64,000 bases of DNA from Thalassospira mesophila. Lineage in GTDB: Bacteria > Pseudomonadota > Alphaproteobacteria > Rhodospirillales > Thalassospiraceae. The position numbers and the translations under genes were made by a program. Of this stretch, positions 10,250 to 18,900 are shown one piece after another. Positions within the stretch are counted from its first letter, which is position 1. The number at the start of each line of letters is the position of its first letter. The notes beneath the pieces were generated by a model. That model was given only the letters and a program-made list of their open reading frames with translations. It was not told the DNA's origin and ran no database searches. Location: positions 62,001 to 126,000 of the forward strand of contig NZ_JFKA01000006.1 in assembly GCF_002115755.1 (NCBI RefSeq). The letters run 5' to 3'.

Positions 10250-11028
10250 CAGATGGTTCCTCCCAGCGATCCTTCAAGTTCGGCCAGTTCCTGCCCGCCT
10301 GCCATCAAATCCTGTAATTCTTCGGGCTTGATGTCGCCGCGCTTGGCCGTGCCGTGGGTTTGTCCGCGGTTTAACACCGTAAACCGGTCGCCCACCGCCA
10401 TGGCATGGCGCACATTGTGGGTGATAAATACAACGCCGATCCCGGCTTTGCGCACCCGGTCAATCGTGGCAAGAACATTCGATGTTTGCCGCACCCCAAG
10501 GGCCGATGTCGGTTCGTCCAAAATCAGAACCTTGGCACCAAAATGTACCGCGCGCGCAATCGCCACACTTTGCCGCTCGCCGCCCGAAAGGGTGCCAACC
10601 GCCTGATCGGCTTCGCGCAGGTTAATGCCCATACGGGCCATTTCTTCAAATGTGATGCGATGGGCAGTTTTAAAATCAATCCATTTAAACGGGCCAAACC
10701 CCTTGCGCGGTTCGCGGCCCATCCAGAAATTGCGGGTGACAGACATCAGCGGGATCATCGCCAGGTCCTGATAAACCGTGGCAATGCCGGCGGTCATGGC
10801 ATCGCGCGGGGTGGCAAAGCTGACTTCTTTGCCATTAACGCGAATAACGCCGCCGGTTGGCTTATGCACACCTGACATGGTCTTAATGAAGGTCGATTTA
10901 CCCGCCCCGTTATCACCGAGCAAACAGTGGCATTCACCGGCAAAAACATCAAAGGAAACGCCGCCAAGCGCAATCACCGGGCCAAAGTTCTTTTTGATGT
11001 TGTCCATTTCCATCAAGGGTGTCGCCAT
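10249..11028 (-). CDS. Inositol ABC importer, ATP-binding subunit
   Basis: This cytoplasmic ATPase powers the sugar-type importer. The long frame starts upstream, but the ATG at 11028 overlaps the permease stop as ATGA and yields a compact 259-residue protein. It has Walker [10 protein letters not shown] (38-46), the signature LSGGE (147-151), Walker B LILDEP (168-173) and the H-loop at THN. It has one nucleotide-binding domain, like Caulobacter IatA or FrcA, rather than the double RbsA type. Its position before iolC indicates inositol as cargo. Confidence 0.92.
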   Translation of the reverse strand: MATPLMEMDNIKKNFGPVIALGGVSFDVFAGECHCLLGDNGAGKSTFIKTMSGVHKPTGGVIRVNGKEVSFATPRDAMTAGIATVYQDLAMIPLMSVTRNFWMGREPRKGFGPFKWIDFKTAHRITFEEMARMGINLREADQAVGTLSGGERQSVAIARAVHFGAKVLILDEPTSALGVRQTSNVLATIDRVRKAGIGVVFITHNVRHAMAVGDRFTVLNRGQTHGTAKRGDIKPEELQDLMAGGQELAELEGSLGGTI

Positions 11029-12125
11029 CACCGTTCTCCCGTAATCAAGCGGCGGATATAGGTGTTCATAATCACAGCCAGTATCAGGATTGTGCCCAGA
11101 AACACCCGAAACAACGAACTTTCGGCCCCGGCAAAAAACAGGCCCTGTTGCACGACACCAAATATCAGGGCCCCTAATGCTGCCCCGATGACAGAGCCAT
11201 AACCGCCAGTCAAAAGGGCGCCGCCGATAACCACGCAAATGATGGCTTCAAATTCCTTGAGCAAGCCACGGTCCGCTGCGGCCGAGCCAAATTCCATCAC
11301 CTGGCAGGTGGCAAAAACAGTGGCGCAAAAGGCTGTAAACATGAACATCAGGATTTTAACCCGGTCGACCGGCACGCCTACATAACGCGCGGCTTTGGCG
11401 TCCCCGCCCGCGGCGAAAATCCAGTTGCCAAAACGCGTGCGGGTCAGCAGGAAGTGGCCAAAAATCACCAGTACAATCGCCCACACCACCAGCATTGGAA
11501 TGCCTTCAACAATAGGCTGTCCGGTGCGTGTGCCACGGGTAAAAGTACCAACCCAGCCCATATCGCCAAACCACTGAAACAGATCCTTGAAAATCACGCC
11601 GCCAAACAGGAACGCCAGCGGGTCGCCAACGGCGGCTTCTTTGACGCCCCCAATAATGGTCTGGCGGGTGGTGGAAATTGACAGCCAGATGGTTAAACCG
11701 CGCAGAATATATAAAAATGCCAAGGTAACGATAAAACTGGGCAACCCGGTTTTAATCACCAAAAACCCGTTTAAGGCGCCAATTGCCATTGCAACGACAA
11801 AGGCCGCAATGATGGCGGCCCATACTGGCCAGCCCATATGCACGGAAAGAATGGCGATGACGACACCGGAAAAGCCGATCATGGAGCCGACCGACAGGTC
11901 AAACTCGCCCGCAATCATCAACAGGCAGGCACCCACGGCAATGATGGCAAATTGTGCCGAAACCACGGTCCAGTTTTTGATGCCTTCCGGTGCGAACATA
12001 CCGCTGTCGCCCGCGATCATCAAAAAGAACACAAAAACCAGAATTGCACCGCAAATCGCGCCCAGTTCGGGTCGGATCATGGCACGACGAAGGCTTGAGA
12101 CTTGCTTTAATCGCTCGTCCGTCAT
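11028..12125 (-). CDS. Inositol ABC importer, permease subunit (RbsC/BPD_transp_2 type)
   Basis: This inner-membrane channel protein is about 365 residues from the ATG at 12125, which is preceded by an AAGAG ribosome site; the frame remains open further upstream. It has about ten hydrophobic segments with the family's [21 protein letters not shown] stretch and [23 protein letters not shown] near the C terminus. It is coupled to the ATPase by ATGA. A GC-rich stem-loop lies between it and the upstream binding-protein gene, which is the expected layout for making more binding protein than permease. Confidence 0.92.
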   Translation of the reverse strand: MTDERLKQVSSLRRAMIRPELGAICGAILVFVFFLMIAGDSGMFAPEGIKNWTVVSAQFAIIAVGACLLMIAGEFDLSVGSMIGFSGVVIAILSVHMGWPVWAAIIAAFVVAMAIGALNGFLVIKTGLPSFIVTLAFLYILRGLTIWLSISTTRQTIIGGVKEAAVGDPLAFLFGGVIFKDLFQWFGDMGWVGTFTRGTRTGQPIVEGIPMLVVWAIVLVIFGHFLLTRTRFGNWIFAAGGDAKAARYVGVPVDRVKILMFMFTAFCATVFATCQVMEFGSAAADRGLLKEFEAIICVVIGGALLTGGYGSVIGAALGALIFGVVQQGLFFAGAESSLFRVFLGTILILAVIMNTYIRRLITGER

Positions 12126-12160
12126 GGCATTACTCTTGTATTTTGGGAAGGGAGAGTTGC

Positions 12161-12190
12161 CAGGGGGCGGTGACGTGCACACGCCCCCTG
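12161..12190 (-). other. Intra-operon stem-loop after the inositol-binding protein gene
   Basis: A 9-bp perfect stem (CAGGGGGCG with CGCCCCCTG) lies 24 bp beyond the binding-protein stop and 36 bp before the permease start. No T-tract follows, so an mRNA 3'-end stabiliser or partial attenuator is more likely than full termination. Confidence 0.7.
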
Positions 12191-12213
12191 ACGGGAGAAA
12201 AAAGGTTTAGCGA

Positions 12214-13170
12214 TTAGCGATATTCGCCCGCATATTTTTCCACCAGGCCGATATTTTCCTTGGTGATAAAACCGGGACCTGAATTGATATCGCCTGACGG
12301 CAGAACGCCATAACGCACATAGTTGGTCAGGATGACAACCGGCAGATACCCCTGAAGGTAAGGCTGCTGGTCAATGGCAAAGTCGATATCGCCTTTTTTG
12401 ATGCCATCAGCAATTTTGGCCGAAAGATCAAATGTGCCAAACGGGATCTGGCCGTTCAGGCCCAGTTCGCGCAGGGCATCCAGGGTTGGTTCAGCCGAAT
12501 TCGGGCCAAGGGCCAAAACGGCCCCCACATCCTGATGGGCATTAAGATAGGCCGAAACCTTGTTTTTCACTTCCGACGGATCAAGCCCGGTATCAATCAT
12601 CTGGTTGCCCAGATCGGTGCCAATCGCATCGGCAAAGCCACGGCACCGTTCAACCGACGCCGGGTTGGTGATGTAATGGTTCACACACAGGAAGGATTTT
12701 ACACCCTTGGCGGCCATGCGTTTGCCTGCGCCAAAACCGGCGTCATATTCGGGCTGGCCCACATGCATCAGCGCGCCGAGTTCGTGCGATTGTTCGACCG
12801 TGCCGGAATTGATGGTAATAACCGGAATACCCTTGGCAATCGCGTCTTCGACCGGGCCTTTCAGCACGTTAAAATCGGCAATGGTAACGATGATGCCATC
12901 GGGGTTGGATGCAGCGGCCTGCTGCACAATGCGGGCCATATCGGCAAGGTCGCCGGTGGGCGGGTTGCGATATTCAACATTCACATCCATCTGGTCGCCC
13001 GCTACCTTGATGGCGTTTTTGATCACGTTCCACCAGCTATCGGAATCCGGTGCGTGACTGATCAGAACAAAATTTTCGCCTGCAGCCTGGGCGCTGGTGG
13101 CCGATGTGGCCAATCCGGCAAGTGCCACGGTTGTGGCGGCAATTGCGGTCAGTGTCTTTTTCATTTTCAT
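12214..13170 (-). CDS. Inositol ABC importer, periplasmic binding protein
   Basis: This sugar-binding protein of the Peripla_BP_4 (ribose/IbpA-like) type is 318 residues from the ATG at 13170, downstream of a GGGAGG ribosome site. The first 28 residues are a clear Sec signal peptide cleaved after TSAQA. The mature part starts with the typical strand-helix (NFVLISHAPDSDSWWNVIKNA) and contains the hinge stretch IPVITINSG. It is the first gene of the inositol operon, under the RpiR-type operator at 13333. An inositol ligand is inferred from the operon; related sugars remain possible. Confidence 0.9.
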   Translation of the reverse strand: MKMKKTLTAIAATTVALAGLATSATSAQAAGENFVLISHAPDSDSWWNVIKNAIKVAGDQMDVNVEYRNPPTGDLADMARIVQQAAASNPDGIIVTIADFNVLKGPVEDAIAKGIPVITINSGTVEQSHELGALMHVGQPEYDAGFGAGKRMAAKGVKSFLCVNHYITNPASVERCRGFADAIGTDLGNQMIDTGLDPSEVKNKVSAYLNAHQDVGAVLALGPNSAEPTLDALRELGLNGQIPFGTFDLSAKIADGIKKGDIDFAIDQQPYLQGYLPVVILTNYVRYGVLPSGDINSGPGFITKENIGLVEKYAGEYR

Positions 13171-13332
13171 CTTGGTCTTAGCCTCCCTATCGGCTTTTGG
13201 TCGTAACACCGTTGTAGGATCGGTGCGGTGGTTCCTGCCGTTGTCTCGGCATTTTGCTTTACGGTTTCTGGTTTATTGCGGCGAACCGCTTGGCAAAACG
13301 GGAAAGCGGGTTGCTTCCCCTTTTGTTTGCGT

Positions 13333-13350
13333 ATGGAATTTTTATTCCAT
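13333..13350. promoter_or_regulatory. IolR-type operator in front of the inositol operon
   Basis: This is an 18-bp perfect palindrome, ATGGAAT-TTTT-ATTCCAT. It contains GGAA-N6-TTCC, the arrangement reported for RpiR-type IolR regulators of rhizobia. It lies 163 bp upstream of the binding-protein start and just beyond the iolR stop, so it most likely controls the whole catabolic and transport operon. Confidence 0.75.
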
Positions 13351-13363
13351 TAAAAATGAAATG

Positions 13364-13386
13364 CAACAAAATTTTCTATTTTGTTG
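13364..13386. other. Inverted repeat spanning the iolR stop codon
   Basis: Nine-bp perfect arms (CAACAAAAT and ATTTTGTTG) surround TTTCT. The element overlaps the last codons and stop of iolR and sits 13 bp from the GGAA-N6-TTCC operator. It is too AT-rich for a strong terminator. A second regulator site or a weak 3' hairpin are the options. Confidence 0.5.
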
Positions 13387-14200
13387 TCTGGTCCCGCCTG
13401 GCACCAATTGCAACCGCAAGGGAAATCGCCAGCGAAAGTGTGGCCGAAAGGGCGCGGAACGCCCCCACATCAACCTCGGTCACATGCAGGGTCAGGGCGT
13501 GTAATTTTTGAAGCGGGCTGGTAATGGTGTCGGTTATGGCAACAATTTCATTGCCGAGTCCGCGTGCATATTGCGCCAGTTCCACGGTTTCCTGCGAATA
13601 GGGGGCAAAGGTGATGGCGATGAGAACATCACCTTTGCGAATGGTATGGCGGTGGTTCAGCTTGCCAACCCCGTCATGGAAAACAGCGGGAATATCCATT
13701 TTTTCCAACGCATAGGACAAATAGGACGCCACCGGAAACGCCCTGCGCAGGCCAATGATGTGGATCATCGGCGCATGGGCCAGCAAGTCCACAGCCTGTT
13801 CCAGCGTTTCAGGGTCAATCGAGGATGCCAGGTTTTCCAGCGATATGCGCCCGGCCTCGACAAATTCGGCCAGTAATGCCGATGGGCTATCAGCCCCCGA
13901 TGCCTTTAAATTTTCCAGTCTTGTGGCGTAGTCCGGCCATTTCAGGGCATAGGTTTCGCGAAACATTTTTTGCATGTCGCTAAAGCCGGAAAACCCCATT
14001 AACTGGCAAAACCGCATAAAGGCCGATGGTTGCACACCGGCGGCAGATGAGAGTTCGGCCACCGTTGAAACCGCTATGCGGTCGGTGTTTTCGGCAATGT
14101 AATCGGCACATTGACGCAGGCGTTTGGGCATGGATTCGGAAATGTCGAGCAGGCGGTGATTAAATTCTTCCAACGAAACGGGGGCGGTTTGATCGCTCAT
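13376..14200 (-). CDS. iolR: RpiR-family regulator of inositol catabolism
   Basis: This DNA-binding repressor or activator has an N-terminal HTH_6 domain (about residues 5-80, including VSTVAELSSAAGVQPSAFMRF) and a C-terminal SIS sugar-phosphate-binding domain (about 115-250, with LIAITFAPYSQET). It is 274 residues from the ATG at 14200; a longer frame starts at 14236 but lacks a better ribosome site. It lies between the inositol operon and a divergent dehydrogenase, and GGAA-N6-TTCC-like palindromes occur on both sides. The effector is probably a phosphorylated inositol-pathway intermediate, as in other IolR proteins; this is inference. Confidence 0.88.
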   Translation of the reverse strand: MSDQTAPVSLEEFNHRLLDISESMPKRLRQCADYIAENTDRIAVSTVAELSSAAGVQPSAFMRFCQLMGFSGFSDMQKMFRETYALKWPDYATRLENLKASGADSPSALLAEFVEAGRISLENLASSIDPETLEQAVDLLAHAPMIHIIGLRRAFPVASYLSYALEKMDIPAVFHDGVGKLNHRHTIRKGDVLIAITFAPYSQETVELAQYARGLGNEIVAITDTITSPLQKLHALTLHVTEVDVGAFRALSATLSLAISLAVAIGARRDQTTK

Positions 14201-14256
14201 GTCGTGCCTTTTTTGTTTTTTCTTGACGAATGACATGTTCCATGGTCATCCAGAAT

Positions 14257-14274
14257 ATAGAACAAAAATTCTAT
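14257..14274. promoter_or_regulatory. Second candidate IolR site, before the divergent dehydrogenase
   Basis: The palindrome ATAGAA-CAAAAA-TTCTAT has the same half-site spacing as the 13333 operator (AGAA-N6-TTCT against GGAA-N6-TTCC). It lies 28 bp upstream of the dehydrogenase ATG and 57 bp upstream of iolR, so it could serve both divergent genes. Confidence 0.5.
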
Positions 14275-14301
14275 TTTTATTTGGGCGAGGAGTCTAGGAA
14301 A

Positions 14302-15432
14302 ATGAGCAGCATTGGCGTTGGTTTGATTGGAACCGGCTTTATGGGCAAGGCCCATGCGTTGGCTTATGGGGCGGCAAAGGCGGTTATGGGGGATGTGCCG
14401 GATGTTCGGCTGGAACTGTTATGCGAGCAACCCTTTGACAAGGCCGAAAAATTTGCCGACCAGTTTGGCTTTGCCCGCGCAACCGATAACTGGCGCGACC
14501 TGTTAACCGCCCCGGCGATTGATATCATTTCCATCACCACGCCCAATATGTTGCACCATGAAATGGCATTGGCCGCGATTGCCGCAGGCAAACATGTGTA
14601 TTGCGAAAAACCGCTGGCTCTAACACTGGATCAGGCGCGCGAGATGCGCGATGCCGCGACCAAAGCCGGGGTTAAAACCATGGTCGGCTATAATTACATC
14701 CATAACCCGGCCTTTACCCATGCCTGTCGGTTGGTAAAATCCGGCGCGATTGGCCCGGTGGTGCATTTTCGCGGCTGGGTGGACGAGGATTATCAGGCGG
14801 ACCCTGATCTGGCCTGGACATGGCGCAGCACCCTTGCCGATGCCGGGCTAGGCGCGTTGGGCGATATGGGCTGCCATCTGGTATCAATGACCTATGGTTT
14901 GCTTGGTCCGGTCAACAGCCTGATTGGCGATATGCAAACCGTGCATCAAACCCGCCCGTTGGCCGATGGGTCCGGTCATGCGGCCGTTGAAAACGAAGAT
15001 ACTGCAACGGCCGTGATCCGCTTTGAAAGTGGGGTGCAGGGCAGCATTTCAACATCGCGGTCGGCCTGGGGTCGCAAAAGCCGCCTGGCATGGGAAGTTC
15101 ACGGCAGTGAAGGTATGATTTGTTTTGATCAGGAACGCATGAACGAGTTGCAGCTTTATCAAAACACCGGCAACCCCGCGGAACAGGGCTTTAAAACCAT
15201 TCTGACCAGCCCGCATCACGCGCCCTATGGCAATTTCTGCCCGGCAGCGGGCCATCAGTTGGGTTTTAACGACCTTAAGGTCATTGAATGTGCCACCTTC
15301 CTGTCGGCTTTGGCCCGGGGCGAGGATGCCTACCCCAATTTCAACGACGCCTTTGAATTTGAAAAACTTATTCACGCCGTAGCGACAGCGGCCCACGAAG
15401 ACCGCCGGGTGAGTGTTGCCGAATTTGAGTGA
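14302..15432 (+). CDS. Gfo/Idh/MocA-family oxidoreductase linked to inositol metabolism
   Basis: A 376-residue NAD(P)-dependent dehydrogenase. It has a Rossmann motif near the start (GLIGTGFMGKAHA), the EKP motif in YCEKPLALT and a C-terminal beta-sheet domain. I chose the ATG at 14302 because AGGA-type ribosome sites precede it; the frame is open from 14230. It is divergent from iolR and has its own IolR-like palindrome. I therefore infer that it oxidises an alternative inositol isomer or derivative (scyllo-inositol, D-chiro-inositol or a rhizopine-like compound), but the sequence does not settle the substrate. Confidence 0.82.
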   Translation: MSSIGVGLIGTGFMGKAHALAYGAAKAVMGDVPDVRLELLCEQPFDKAEKFADQFGFARATDNWRDLLTAPAIDIISITTPNMLHHEMALAAIAAGKHVYCEKPLALTLDQAREMRDAATKAGVKTMVGYNYIHNPAFTHACRLVKSGAIGPVVHFRGWVDEDYQADPDLAWTWRSTLADAGLGALGDMGCHLVSMTYGLLGPVNSLIGDMQTVHQTRPLADGSGHAAVENEDTATAVIRFESGVQGSISTSRSAWGRKSRLAWEVHGSEGMICFDQERMNELQLYQNTGNPAEQGFKTILTSPHHAPYGNFCPAAGHQLGFNDLKVIECATFLSALARGEDAYPNFNDAFEFEKLIHAVATAAHEDRRVSVAEFE

Positions 15433-15443
15433 TTGAAAACACC

Positions 15444-15479
15444 AGACGGGGTGGGGTTTACGTCATCCCGTCTGCTTTT
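15444..15479 (+). terminator. Terminator of the dehydrogenase gene
   Basis: The stem AGACGGG/CCCGTCT (15444-15450 with 15467-15473) is followed by GCTTTT. It lies 12 bp past the stop and close to the convergent Lrp gene. Confidence 0.65.
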
Positions 15480-15488
15480 CATGCACGT

Positions 15489-15953
15489 TTATTGCACCGA
15501 TAATCCTTCAAAATCCTTCAGCACGTTTAAAACGATCGATGTTTTAACGTGCTGAACGGAATCATGTGGCAACAGCACATCATTCACAAATCGCGATAAA
15601 TCATTCAAATCGCGGGTGACGACTTTTAAGTGATAATCCATTTCCCCGGTCAGGGCATAGGCCTCTAACACCTCGGGTAAATCGGCCAGCAACTCGCCAA
15701 ACCGTTTGGCGTTATCGCGGTTATGGGTGGCCAGCGTTACCGAAATTACCACCATCAGGCCCAGCCCCAGCTTCTGCCGGTCAATCGCGGCATGATAGCC
15801 CGAAATAAAGCCTTCCGCCTCTAGCCGGGTGCGTCGGCGCGAGCATTGCGACGGCGACAGGGCAATGCGATCCGACAGCTCGTTATTGGTCAATCGGCCA
15901 TCGCGTTGTAGTTCGGCCAGTAATTTCAGGTCCATTTTATCCAGATGCGTCAT
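15489..15953 (-). CDS. Lrp/AsnC-family transcriptional regulator
   Basis: This 154-residue protein has an N-terminal AsnC winged helix (about 4-55, KMDLKLLAELQRDGRLTNNELSDRI then LSPSQCSRRRTRLEAEG) and a C-terminal RAM ligand domain (about 68-145, with MDYHLKVVTRDL). It is transcribed divergently from hppD with a 142-bp shared intergenic region. The neighbour makes an amino acid or a derivative such as tyrosine the probable effector and hppD the probable target. This is inferred from position only. Confidence 0.9.
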   Translation of the reverse strand: MTHLDKMDLKLLAELQRDGRLTNNELSDRIALSPSQCSRRRTRLEAEGFISGYHAAIDRQKLGLGLMVVISVTLATHNRDNAKRFGELLADLPEVLEAYALTGEMDYHLKVVTRDLNDLSRFVNDVLLPHDSVQHVKTSIVLNVLKDFEGLSVQ

Positions 15954-16095
15954 ATGTGCGCCATTTTATATTTTGATGCGTGTTTCGTGCAAAATACTGG
16001 CAAATCCCTCTAAGAATGCAAGCACATTGTACGCGATTGGGCGCAAGATTATGGGCAGTTAATAATTAGACAAATCCAAAATCAGGAGACTTCCC

Positions 16096-17208
16096 ATGGG
16101 TCCGTTCCCGCACGATGCGCCGCGCGCCACCATCAGCGATGAAAACTCCGCTGGCACCGATGGTTTTGAGTTTGTTGAATTTGCGCATGATGACCCGGAA
16201 AAACTCGCGGTGCTGTTTGACCGCATGGGGTATGTCCCCGTCGCCAAACATAAAAGCAAAAATATCACTGTCTGGCGTCAGGGCGATATTAACTATATCG
16301 TTAATGCCGAACCCGGATCACACGGGATGAAATTTGTTGCAAAGCATGGTCCGTGTGCGCCAGCGATGGCATGGCGGGTTGTGAATGCCCAACATGCTTT
16401 TGACCACGCGGTTGCCAAGGGCGCCGAACCTTATTTGGGCGATGATAAAACGCTTGATGTGCCGGCCATCGTCGGCATTGGCGGTTCGCTGATTTATTTT
16501 GTTGATCGTTATAACGATACCGGTTCGGCCTATGACGCCGAATTTGACTGGATCGGCGAACGGGACCCGAAACCCGAAGGGGTTGGCTTTTATTTCCTCG
16601 ACCATCTGACCCATAATGTCTATCGCGGCAATATGGACAAATGGTGGGATTTTTATCGCAATCTGTTTAACTTCACACAGATTCATTTCTTTGACATTGC
16701 CGGTAAAATGACCGGACTGGTCAGCCGTGCCATTACCTCGCCCTGTGGTAAAATTCGCATTCCGTTAAATGAATCGACCGACGATAAAAGCCAGATCGAG
16801 GAATACCTGAAAAAATACAATGGCGAAGGTATTCAGCACATCGCCGTTGGCACCGATGGTATTTACGAAGCAACTGACAAACTGGCGGCCAATGACCTTA
16901 AATTTATGCCCGGCCCGCCTGAAGTTTATTACGAACAGTCGTTTGACCGCGTAAACGGCCATGACGAGCCGATAGAGCGGATGAAAAAACACGGCATCCT
17001 GATTGATGGCGAAGGGGTGATTGATGGCGGCATGACCAAGATTTTGCTGCAAATATTCTCAAAAACCGTGATCGGGCCGATCTTTTTTGAATTCATTCAG
17101 CGCAAAGGCGACGAAGGCTTTGGCGAAGGCAATTTCCGTGCCTTGTTTGAAAGCATCGAGGAAGACCAGATCCGTCGCGGTGTTTTGAAGGTGGATGCGG
17201 CGGAATAA
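16096..17208 (+). CDS. hppD: 4-hydroxyphenylpyruvate dioxygenase
   Basis: This non-haem Fe(II) enzyme converts 4-hydroxyphenylpyruvate to homogentisate in tyrosine degradation. The 370-residue protein holds two vicinal-oxygen-chelate domains. The iron ligands are recognisable: His170 (LDHLTHNV), His248 (IQHIA) and Glu332 (FFEFIQRKG). Their spacing matches bacterial HPPD. The ATG at 16096 follows GGAGACTTCCC. It ends at a strong terminator, so it is probably monocistronic. The rest of the pathway (maiA, hmgA, fahA) lies 7-11 kb further on. Confidence 0.96.
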   Translation: MGPFPHDAPRATISDENSAGTDGFEFVEFAHDDPEKLAVLFDRMGYVPVAKHKSKNITVWRQGDINYIVNAEPGSHGMKFVAKHGPCAPAMAWRVVNAQHAFDHAVAKGAEPYLGDDKTLDVPAIVGIGGSLIYFVDRYNDTGSAYDAEFDWIGERDPKPEGVGFYFLDHLTHNVYRGNMDKWWDFYRNLFNFTQIHFFDIAGKMTGLVSRAITSPCGKIRIPLNESTDDKSQIEEYLKKYNGEGIQHIAVGTDGIYEATDKLAANDLKFMPGPPEVYYEQSFDRVNGHDEPIERMKKHGILIDGEGVIDGGMTKILLQIFSKTVIGPIFFEFIQRKGDEGFGEGNFRALFESIEEDQIRRGVLKVDAAE

Positions 17209-17225
17209 AACCGTTCATTGTGGTT

Positions 17226-17261
17226 CCAGAGGTGCGTGTATATGCGCGCCTCTGGCTTTTT
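17226..17261. terminator. Terminator between hppD and the convergent two-gene cassette
   Basis: An 11-bp stem (CCAGAGGTGCG with CGCGCCTCTGG, one T-G pair) has an 8-base loop and is followed by CTTTTT. It sits 17 bp past the hppD stop. Confidence 0.9.
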
Positions 17262-17271
17262 GTTTTCGTGT

Positions 17272-18900
17272 TTATCTCACGTAACGTCCATTTTTATCAA
17301 AGTACAGTGCGTCACCATCTGAAAATTCGATCCGGGCAAGTCCCTTTTCAAACGGATCGGCGTCTTTCGCCTCTATGGGATCAAAGGCAAATTGCCCGTC
17401 AAAACCGTAATACCCAAACAAATACTCGCCATCATCATTTCGGTCGGCGTTGGATCGAAGCACAAATAACCCTTCCGAATAACCCTGATAGTGCCAGTTC
17501 TCGGGCAGGGACATTTTCAGCCTCATCCGGGTATCGTAAACAAAGTCCTGTTCCACATCATTTTCTTTCCGGGTCAGGACCAGATAACCGTCATAGAACC
17601 TGAAACGGTAGGGTTCAAAGCCAAAGAAGTCTGCGGCATTGCCTTCCTGTGCCAGGGTCTGGCCGCGCGAATTAATGATCGTCCATTTTGTGATATTTTC
17701 TGTGTGTGTCGTGTGTGAGACAGTGCCTCTCGAACAACGCCCGATGCATAGGCCGAATATTGGAAGGCTTATTTCCCGCGTGCCAACAATTTTTTTAACA
17801 AGGCCAATCCCGTTCAGGCTTGAGCTACAGTTTGTATATTCCGCCTCCAGCACAACCTTGCCCTGCTTATCCTTGTATCCACAGCGATAGTCATTTCCTT
17901 CGCCAACGGAAAAATCAACAAGTTCATCAAGCGGTGAGGGCAGACAGGTACGATAGGCTACAAGGGCGTTGGGGGCGTCTTCAAACCCATCGGGTTGATG
18001 AAAAGACGGGCAGCTTGCGAATTGTTGGCTTAAACTTTTCTCACGTGCGCGCAAAGCCTTGTTTACCGGTATATCGGTTGGAAAACGGTCCTGTATTTGT
18101 TCAAGGCGTTGTGCGCGAAACGTGCTTTCAAACAGGTTCTGGATGTCTGCTTCGCTAATCTCTTTTTCCGGGTCGGCGGGAATGTCGTTTTGGCGCGTGC
18201 GGGCCTGGTCGAGTTTGTCCTGTGCTATTTTCTGGTCGCGCTTCGCAAGCCATTCTCCAACTGCATACAGATTAATGTGCGCCTTTTGTACTTCATGCAG
18301 CGCGTTAGTTTGGACCTTGCCGGTTTTTAGCAGGTCGCGATAATAGGATTTTGCGCGTTTTGTGGCGTCTGAAAGCTCAAATCCGTTGCTTTGGAAAAGA
18401 TCGTCCCAGCTTGGGCTGCCAGGGATGTTAAAGCTAATATCCGGGTCGCCCGAGGCCCCAAAAATACCGGGGTCACATTCGACCCATACACTCTCAAAAA
18501 GGATCGGGGAAAATTTCAAGTCGACGCTATAAAGCTCAATCTTTTTGGCAATGTCATCAGGCACATAGGTGCCGATACCTTTTATGGCCGAGACAAAACT
18601 GTTTTTGGTTGCGGCTTTTTTAAAGGTCCAGTTTGCCGTGCAATAAACAACAGGTTCCCCCCACAGGGTATAAATTAGCAGCTTTGCCCGAATATCAACC
18701 CAGGCCGTTCCTTCCCCTGTTGCTTCCCATCCGTCTAACATCGGCGCGGGGAACCGAACCTGCACATCTTTAAAGGTAATGACGTCGGATTCCACCTTGT
18801 TAATGCGGGTGATGTCCTCTTCATCGGCAAAGGCGGGGGTATGGAGCGATAAAATCAGGGTAACAATTAAAAATACAAACCGGATGACTGAAAATTTCAT
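17272..18900 (-). CDS. Exported protein of unknown function with WG-like repeats in the C-terminal half
   Basis: I do not recognise a characterised family. The 542 residues begin with a classical Sec signal peptide ending at TPAFA. The middle (about 180-300) is helical and charged (for example AKRDQKIAQDKLDQARTRQN). The C-terminal part has repeated units that resemble KWG/WG beta repeats: GYKDKQGKVVLEAEY, WTIINSRGQTL and YGFDGQFAFDPIEAKD, ending in LYFDKNGRYVR. It overlaps the upstream membrane-protein gene as ATGA, so the two are co-translated. It is probably periplasmic or surface-located. WG repeats are often found in binding or scaffold proteins, but no function can be assigned. Confidence 0.75.
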   Translation of the reverse strand: MKFSVIRFVFLIVTLILSLHTPAFADEEDITRINKVESDVITFKDVQVRFPAPMLDGWEATGEGTAWVDIRAKLLIYTLWGEPVVYCTANWTFKKAATKNSFVSAIKGIGTYVPDDIAKKIELYSVDLKFSPILFESVWVECDPGIFGASGDPDISFNIPGSPSWDDLFQSNGFELSDATKRAKSYYRDLLKTGKVQTNALHEVQKAHINLYAVGEWLAKRDQKIAQDKLDQARTRQNDIPADPEKEISEADIQNLFESTFRAQRLEQIQDRFPTDIPVNKALRAREKSLSQQFASCPSFHQPDGFEDAPNALVAYRTCLPSPLDELVDFSVGEGNDYRCGYKDKQGKVVLEAEYTNCSSSLNGIGLVKKIVGTREISLPIFGLCIGRCSRGTVSHTTHTENITKWTIINSRGQTLAQEGNAADFFGFEPYRFRFYDGYLVLTRKENDVEQDFVYDTRMRLKMSLPENWHYQGYSEGLFVLRSNADRNDDGEYLFGYYGFDGQFAFDPIEAKDADPFEKGLARIEFSDGDALYFDKNGRYVR

